Source: Isoptericola halotolerans (GTDB lineage Bacteria; Actinomycetota; Actinomycetes; Actinomycetales; Cellulomonadaceae). Taken from it: a stretch of DNA of 54,970 bases. Every line of letters starts with the position of its first letter. Position 1 is the stretch's first letter. Below, piece by piece: positions 50,633 to 54,970 of the stretch. The notes beneath the pieces were generated by a model. That model did not search any database, was not told where the DNA came from, and saw nothing but the letters and a program-made list of their open reading frames with translations. The stretch spans positions 1-54,970 of the forward strand of contig NZ_PVTX01000016.1 of the NCBI RefSeq assembly GCF_003003075.1. Reading direction: 5' to 3'. Both the position numbers and the translations under genes were made by a program.

Positions 50633-51402
50633 TGCTGGCACTGGTCACCAACGACGACGGGATCGGCTCCCCCGGCCTGGGGGTCCTGGCGCGGTGCGCG
50701 GCGGCCGCCGGGCTGGACGTGCTGGTCGCCGCGCCCCGGGTCGAGTCGTCCGGCGCCTCCGCCGCGCTGCACGGCGCCGAGGAGGACGGGCGACTGCTGG
50801 TCGAGGACAACCGCGCACCGGGCGTGCCGGACGACGTGCGCTCGCTCGCCGTCGCCGCCGACCCGGCCCTCATCGCCTTCGTCTCGGCCTACGGCGCGTT
50901 CGGCGCCGTCCCCGACGTGCTGCTGTCGGGCGTCAACCGGGGGCCCAACGTCGGCAACGCCGTCCTGCACTCCGGCACGGTGGGTGCGGCCCTGTCCGGG
51001 GCGACGCTCGGCATGCGGTCGCTGGCCGTGTCGCTCGACGCCGCCGACCCCCGGCACTGGGAGACGGCGGAGGCCGTGACCACGCACGCCCTCGACTGGT
51101 TGCTCGCCGGGCCCCGGTCCCGTCGCACGCTGAACATCAACGTGCCGGACCTGCCCCGTGCCGAGCTGCGGGGCCTGCGGCAGGCGCCGCTCGCCTCGTT
51201 CGGCGCGGTCCACGCCCGGGTGGCGCAGCACGAGGCCGACGACGCGGCGCTGGTGGTGCGCTACGAGGGCACGGAGCGATCGACCGAGCCGGAGTCGGAC
51301 GCCGGGCTGCTCGCCCAGGGGTGGGCGACGGCGTCGCTGCTGCTCGCCCCGTACGCGGACGAGTCCGTGCAGGTGCCGGGCCTCGGGGACGCGGACGGCT
51401 GA
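50632..51402 (+). CDS. surE: SurE-family 5'/3'-nucleotidase
   Basis: 256 residues. The metal site NDDGIGSPGLGVLA opens the protein, and GVNRGPNVGNAVLHSGTVGA is the diagnostic SurE segment (Asn and Ser ligands/active site). The family removes phosphate from nucleoside monophosphates and short polyphosphates with divalent metal. ATG 50632 shares its A with the stop of the kinase gene (TGATG), with GGGGGA eight bases upstream. Ends nine bases from the convergent CopC-CopD gene. Confidence 0.92.
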   Translation: MLALVTNDDGIGSPGLGVLARCAAAAGLDVLVAAPRVESSGASAALHGAEEDGRLLVEDNRAPGVPDDVRSLAVAADPALIAFVSAYGAFGAVPDVLLSGVNRGPNVGNAVLHSGTVGAALSGATLGMRSLAVSLDAADPRHWETAEAVTTHALDWLLAGPRSRRTLNINVPDLPRAELRGLRQAPLASFGAVHARVAQHEADDAALVVRYEGTERSTEPESDAGLLAQGWATASLLLAPYADESVQVPGLGDADG

Positions 51403-51411
51403 GGACCGCGG

Positions 51412-52791
51412 TCACGCGTGCACGGAGGCCGCCACGAGCCATGCCGTGATCAGCACCACGACCACGAGCAGGGCCGTCTCGTGCCCCGCCCCGCGCTGGA
51501 GCAGGCTGCCTGCCGCGTGCGCACGCCGTGCGCCGTGCCCCGGGGCCTGCAGCGACGGGACCACCCGGAAGTGCTGGTGTGCACCGATCGCCGCGACGAC
51601 GGCGACGACGGCGACCTTCGCCAGCAGGAACAACCCCCAGCTGCTCTCCCAGAGCTGCGACGGCCGGTCGAGGATCTCGACGGCGAGCAAGATGCCGGCG
51701 ATCCCCACGACCACCACCGACAGGGCGGCCACCGACGAGAAGCGGCTGCCGAGGTGGCCCGCGTCGAGCGCTCGGCCGTCCTTGCGGCGACGGCGCAGCA
51801 CGACACCGATCATCACGACTCCGCCTGTCCACGTGGCCGCCGCCGCCAGGTGCGCCACGTCGACGCCGACGACGAGCCACCACGGCGACCCGGTGTTGCT
51901 GTGGCCGCCGAGGACCTGGCCGGCGGTCATCGCCAGGACCCCCACCACCGCCGCCCAGGAGCCGGGGAGCGACCGCCACGCACCGACGAGGACGAGGGCG
52001 GCCCCGACCGCCTGCAGGCCGAACACCCACGCCGTGGGACCGGCGAGGGCGTCGCCGAGGGCGGCGGCCGAGCCCGCCGCCGCCACGTCGCCCCCGGCCA
52101 CCACCACCGCGCGCGCCGTGACACGGACGGCGAGCCCGACGAGCACGAGGAGCCCGGTCCAGCGCACCGCGCGCAGCACCACCGGGATGTCGCGCCGGTC
52201 CGGACCTCGCATCACCAGTGCGGCGAACAGCAGTCCGCCGGCCCCGACGAGCAGCCCCCAGAGGGCAGCGGCATTGCCGAGCCTCGCCACCACCTGCGCG
52301 AAGTCCTCGGCGCCCGGGTCCGTCGTCCTCTCCAGGTCCGGAGGCGGGAGCGGCGCGCCGCTCGGCTCGGCCGGCGACGAGGCTTCCTGCGTGACGGTGG
52401 GCTCCGGCGCCTCGGACGGTGCGGTCTGCGTCCCCTGGACGGTGAACGAGAACGTGCCCTCGAGCGGGTGCCCGTCCTGCGCCGCGACCGACCAGGCCAC
52501 CTCGTATCCGCCGTCCGCCAGCCCGCCCTCCGGGGTCGCCACCACCACCGCTCCCGCACGCTCCTGCGTCACGTCGACGTCCACCGTGCCGTCAGGGCCC
52601 TCGACCACCACGGTGTCGCCCAGCGGTGTCACCGGCCGCGTGAAGGTCAGGAGCACCTCGCCCACGGGGCCGGACGTCGTCGTCCCGTCCGCGGGCTCCG
52701 CGGTGTCCAGATCCGTGTGGGCGGAGGCCGACGGAGCGCCGACGAGCACCAGCGCGACGGTGAACAGCACCACAGCGACCTTCTTGAGCAT
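51412..52791 (-). CDS. CopC-CopD fusion, copper-binding and copper-transport protein
   Basis: 459 residues. A signal peptide (about 1-24) is followed by a CopC domain whose mature N-terminal His (SAHTDLDTAEPADG) and later His (QDGHPLEGTFSF) form the Cu(II) site. A Pro/Glu-rich linker (about 122-155) leads to about eight membrane helices of the CopD type, with GGHSNTGSPWWLVVG, VDVAHLAAAATWTGGV and GAHQHFRVVPS supplying His residues. Copper import or periplasmic handling. TAGGAT lies eight bases before ATG 52791. Divergent from a Cys-rich copper-storage gene. Confidence 0.92.
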   Translation of the reverse strand: MLKKVAVVLFTVALVLVGAPSASAHTDLDTAEPADGTTTSGPVGEVLLTFTRPVTPLGDTVVVEGPDGTVDVDVTQERAGAVVVATPEGGLADGGYEVAWSVAAQDGHPLEGTFSFTVQGTQTAPSEAPEPTVTQEASSPAEPSGAPLPPPDLERTTDPGAEDFAQVVARLGNAAALWGLLVGAGGLLFAALVMRGPDRRDIPVVLRAVRWTGLLVLVGLAVRVTARAVVVAGGDVAAAGSAAALGDALAGPTAWVFGLQAVGAALVLVGAWRSLPGSWAAVVGVLAMTAGQVLGGHSNTGSPWWLVVGVDVAHLAAAATWTGGVVMIGVVLRRRRKDGRALDAGHLGSRFSSVAALSVVVVGIAGILLAVEILDRPSQLWESSWGLFLLAKVAVVAVVAAIGAHQHFRVVPSLQAPGHGARRAHAAGSLLQRGAGHETALLVVVVLITAWLVAASVHA

Positions 52792-52799
52792 GACAGCCG

Positions 52800-52805
52800 A
52801 TCCTA
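52800..52805 (-). promoter_or_regulatory. Candidate -10 element of the CopC-CopD gene
   Basis: On the minus strand TAGGAT is followed by eight bases and then ATG 52791; leaderless or nearly so. Confidence 0.4.
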
Positions 52806-52847
52806 CGGGTGCCCGGGCACCCGGATGCGGGCACCGGCGACGGCTCC

Positions 52848-52853
52848 TAGCGT
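52848..52853 (+). promoter_or_regulatory. Candidate -10 element of the Cys-rich copper protein gene
   Basis: TAGCGT, the same hexamer as in the divergent ANTAR promoters, lies 41 bases before ATG 52895, leaving room for the GAAGGAG ribosome site. Confidence 0.35.
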
Positions 52854-52894
52854 CGAGGAGTCCGCACGATCCCTCCGGCGCGAAGGAGAACGCG

Positions 52895-53296
52895 ATGAAG
52901 ACGACCGAGATGATGGCGACGTACCCGGCCGAGATCAATCTCGACCGCCGGCTCCTGGCAGGTGCCGTGGAGGCACTGGTCGAGTGCGCCCAGGCCTGCA
53001 CCGCGTGCGCGGACGCCTGCCTGAGCGAGGAGATGGTCGCCGACCTGCGCAAGTGCATCCGCTCGAACCTCGACTGCGCCGACATCTGCGACACGACGGC
53101 GCGCGTGCTGTCGCGGCACACCGGCTACGACGCGAACATCTCCCGCGCACAGCTCGAGGCCTGCGTCCAGGCCTGCCGTTCCTGCGGCGAGCAGTGCGAG
53201 AGCCACGCCGCGATGCACGAGCACTGCCGGGTCTGCGCCGAGGCGTGCCGCGCCTGCGAGCGTGCCTGCGCCGACCTCCTGGCCGCGATGAACTGA
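52895..53296 (+). CDS. Cys-rich four-helix copper-storage protein (Csp/DUF326 type)
   Basis: 133 residues with 16 Cys, mostly in CxxxC and CxxC spacing along predicted helices (ECAQACTACADACLSEE, ACVQACRSCGEQCE, HCRVCAEACRACERAC) plus His residues. This is the pattern of Csp-type four-helix bundles that store many Cu(I) ions on inward-facing Cys. No signal peptide, so cytoplasmic, like Csp3. GAAGGAG lies six bases before ATG 52895. Divergent from the CopC-CopD fusion; together they form a copper-handling module. Confidence 0.9.
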   Translation: MKTTEMMATYPAEINLDRRLLAGAVEALVECAQACTACADACLSEEMVADLRKCIRSNLDCADICDTTARVLSRHTGYDANISRAQLEACVQACRSCGEQCESHAAMHEHCRVCAEACRACERACADLLAAMN

Positions 53297-53355
53297 CCGG
53301 CCGACCAGTCCTTCCGGGAGTTGCCCAGCGCCATCGTCCATGTCACCATGAGGCG

Positions 53356-53377
53356 AGCGGGAAACCGGTTTCTCGCT
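53356..53377. promoter_or_regulatory. LacI-type palindrome upstream of the pectinesterase gene
   Basis: The core GAAACCGGTTTC (53361-53372) is a perfect palindrome, extended by AGCG and CGCT arms with one mismatched pair. It lies 46 bases before ATG 53423 and looks like a LacI-family operator. It could make the gene pectin- or oligogalacturonide-inducible. Inference only. Confidence 0.5.
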
Positions 53378-53422
53378 GATCAAGCCCGATGTCGACGACG
53401 ACACCAGCTCCCGGAGGCGAAG

Positions 53423-54526
53423 ATGCCCACCACCCCAGCTCCGCGATCCGCTACTCGCCGCAGCCTCAGCGGCCCGGCCGGCAGCGCCATGGCGCTCGCG
53501 CTGGCAGCGGGCCTGCTGGCCGCCCCGGCGGCGGCGGGTGACGGAGGGATCCAGGGCGACGACGAAACCCAGATCGTCGTCGCGGCTGACGGCTCCGGCG
53601 ACGTCACCACGGTCCAGGGGGCCGTCGACCTGGCTCCGGCGCACTCCGAGGACCGCGTGGAGATCCTCATCGAGCCCGGCACGTACCACGGACGGGTCGT
53701 CGTGCCCTCCTCGCACACCAACCTGTCGTTCGTGGGAGCGACCGGCGACCCGGCCGACGTGGTCATCACCGACGACCGTGCCGCCGGCACACCGCACCCC
53801 GACGGGGGCACCTGGGGCACCACGGGAAGCAGCACCGTCACCATCTCCGGTGCCGGTTTCCAAGCCCACGCCGTGACGTTCGAGAACGCCTTCGACGAGG
53901 CCGCGCACCCGGAGATCAGCAGCAGGCAGTCCGTGGCGGTCAAGTCACGGGCCGACCGCGTCGTCTACGACAAGGTCCGCTTCCTGAGCAACCAGGACAC
54001 CCTCTACCTCGACAGCCCCGACAACCGGACGCCGGCCCGCGTCTACATCACCGACAGCTGGATCGAGGGCGACGTGGACTTCATCTTCGGCCGCGGGACC
54101 GCCGTCATCGAGGACACCACCATCAAGGCCCTGCGCCGCGACTCCGACCCGAGCGGGTACGTCTTCGCCCCCAGCACCTCCCACGAGTTCTCCCGCGGGT
54201 TCCTCGTCACCGACTCGCGGATCATCTCCAACGCCGGGCCGGACAGCTACTACCTCGGTCGCCCCTGGCACCCGAGCAGCAACCCCGACAACGACCCCCG
54301 CATCGTGGTGCGCGACACGTGGATCGGCAACTTCCTCAAGGCCGACCCGTGGACGACGATGTCAGGCTACGACTGGCTCGCCGGCAGCAACGCCGAGCAC
54401 GCCAACCGCGGCCCCGGTGCGGTGCTGAACGAGTTCCGGCCGCAGCTGACCCCCGACGAGGCAGCCGACCACACGCCGGCTTCGTACCTCGCCGGCGACG
54501 ACGGCTGGGATCCGCGGGCGGACTGA
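53423..54526 (+). CDS. Secreted pectinesterase (carbohydrate esterase family 8)
   Basis: 367 residues. An N-terminal signal peptide with a twin-Arg segment (SATRRSLSG) and a hydrophobic core ends near AAAGDGG (about residue 37). The right-handed beta-helix body has GDVTTVQGAVDLAP, EPGTYHGRVVVPSSHT, the oxyanion Gln (LSNQDTLYL), the catalytic Asp region GDVDFIFGRGTAVIED and YYLGRPWHPSS with the substrate Arg-Trp. It removes methyl esters from pectin. GGAGGCGAAG precedes ATG 53423. A LacI-type palindrome lies upstream and a 15-bp hairpin after the stop. Confidence 0.93.
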   Translation: MPTTPAPRSATRRSLSGPAGSAMALALAAGLLAAPAAAGDGGIQGDDETQIVVAADGSGDVTTVQGAVDLAPAHSEDRVEILIEPGTYHGRVVVPSSHTNLSFVGATGDPADVVITDDRAAGTPHPDGGTWGTTGSSTVTISGAGFQAHAVTFENAFDEAAHPEISSRQSVAVKSRADRVVYDKVRFLSNQDTLYLDSPDNRTPARVYITDSWIEGDVDFIFGRGTAVIEDTTIKALRRDSDPSGYVFAPSTSHEFSRGFLVTDSRIISNAGPDSYYLGRPWHPSSNPDNDPRIVVRDTWIGNFLKADPWTTMSGYDWLAGSNAEHANRGPGAVLNEFRPQLTPDEAADHTPASYLAGDDGWDPRAD

Positions 54527-54534
54527 CACACGCA

Positions 54535-54568
54535 GAAGGCCGGTTCTCGTCTCCGAGAACCGGCCTTC
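54535..54568. terminator. Hairpin terminator after the pectinesterase gene
   Basis: GAAGGCCGGTTCTCG and CGAGAACCGGCCTTC form a perfect 15-bp stem with the loop TCTC, eight bases after the stop codon. No T-run follows. Confidence 0.85.
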
Positions 54569-54609
54569 CGTCCTGCACTTCTGACGTCTGCACGACGTCG
54601 GGCTGACAG

Positions 54610-54683
54610 TGTCTGGTCTCAGGACATCGGAATGGGGTGTCTCACGTCATCGGCATAGCGTGTCTCGGGTCATCGGCATGACC
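54610..54683 (+). repeat. Three direct repeats at the IS left end
   Basis: TGTCTGGTCTCAGGACATCGG, TGTCTCACGTCATCGGCAT and TGTCTCGGGTCATCGGCAT begin at 54610, 54638 and 54661. The last two are 23 bases apart and share 17 of 19 bases. Confidence 0.7.
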
Positions 54684-54703
54684 CGTCGGGACGATGCTCG
54701 ATC

Positions 54704-54970
54704 GTGTCGAAACGCAGACTCGTGATCACAGCGGTCCTGGCCGGCGCCTCGCAGAGCGAGGTCGCCCGCCGCTACGACGTCTCTCAGGGATGGGTCTCAC
54801 GACTCATGGCCCGCTACCGCACCGAGGGTCAAGCAGCGTTCGAGCCACGCTCACGGCGACCACACACCTACCCGGCCGCGACACCCGAGCCCGTCGTGCA
54901 ACAGATCCTGGCCTTGCGCAAGGACCTCGCCGAACAAGGCCACGACTGCGGCGCCGACACCATCGCCTGG
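54704..54970 (+). CDS. IS481-family transposase, N-terminal part
   Basis: 89 codons are present before the window ends. The frame opens GTG TCG AAA and encodes KRRLVITAVLAGASQSEVAR, then YDVSQGWVSRLMARYRTEGQ, a helix-turn-helix, followed by FEPRSRRPHTYP, the usual linker of this IS481 subgroup. The DDE core lies beyond the window. It is not a copy of the transposase at 94-1068. GTG 54704 is the first plausible start; no strong ribosome site precedes it. Confidence 0.85.
   Translation, partial: MSKRRLVITAVLAGASQSEVARRYDVSQGWVSRLMARYRTEGQAAFEPRSRRPHTYPAATPEPVVQQILALRKDLAEQGHDCGADTIAW

Larger units (their letters stand above)
54610..54970 (+). mobile_element. IS481-type insertion sequence, cut by the window end
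   Basis: The left part holds three imperfect direct copies of a TGTCTC...CATCGGCAT motif (54610, 54638, 54661), probably the inverted repeat and internal transposase-binding sites, followed by a transposase gene that runs off the window. It differs from the element at 1-1063 in ends and protein. The exact left boundary is uncertain; TGTCTGG at 54610 is the best candidate. Confidence 0.75.

Noticed and set aside
1-54970. tRNA, rRNA or CRISPR loci
   Set aside because: Intergenic regions were read on both strands; none shows a cloverleaf with CCA-proximal TTC loop, rRNA signature or regularly spaced repeats.

Overview
The window is about 55 kb of very GC-rich, densely coded DNA. Codon use, GTG and TTG starts, a high density of ANTAR-type regulators, and homologues of actinobacterial families (a Thermobifida-type cutinase, an OhrR/Ohr pair, a copper-storage protein) point to Actinomycetota. 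A plant-polymer-degrading Micrococcales lineage of the Cellulomonas/Promicromonospora kind is likely. That family-level guess rests on gene content only. No rRNA, tRNA, CRISPR array or prophage was seen, and no gene-free stretch exceeds 300 bases. A different IS481-type element sits at each end: a complete one at 1-1063, and one cut by the window edge from about 54610.

Layout. 1-5.4 kb: IS element, TetR regulator and a heterodimeric ABC exporter. 5.5-9.6 kb: methyltransferase, a membrane-anchored coiled-coil protein, TPP-riboswitch-controlled thiD, and a secreted cutinase closely resembling PET hydrolases. 9.8-14.6 kb: LuxR and PucR-type regulators and two CNNM/CBS membrane proteins. 14.7-20.3 kb: a domain-permuted GH3 glycosidase, ohrR-ohr, acylphosphatase and a homodimeric-type ABC exporter. 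20.4-27.9 kb: six GAF-ANTAR or PAS-ANTAR proteins, interrupted by a zinc alcohol dehydrogenase and an SDR.

28.1-41.3 kb holds the most remarkable locus. Nine genes run with no intergenic base: carbamoyltransferase, GT2-GmhB fusion, GT9, two GT4-like transferases, a GmhA-HldE kinase-HldE nucleotidylyltransferase fusion, SDR, GT9 and a SnoaL-like protein. A convergent gene encodes fused UDP-xylose synthase and UDP-glucose dehydrogenase. This is a nearly complete ADP-heptose pathway plus glycosyltransferases in what looks like a bacterium without LPS. I infer a carbamoylated, heptose- and probably uronate- or xylose-containing surface glycan.

41.3-54.5 kb is mixed. It has small acidic proteins, Mn-catalase, a flavodoxin-fold reductase, a glucose-dehydrogenase-like enzyme opposite a 2-hydroxyacid dehydrogenase, and a McrA-head/zinc-ribbon protein. 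It continues with an APC permease, a broken chimeric hydrolase, a PfkB kinase coupled to surE, a divergent copper module (CopC-CopD fusion and Cys-rich storage protein) and a secreted pectinesterase behind a LacI-type palindrome.

A recurring signal is a TANNNT hexamer placed 6-8 bases before an ATG or GTG with no Shine-Dalgarno, which indicates many leaderless transcripts.
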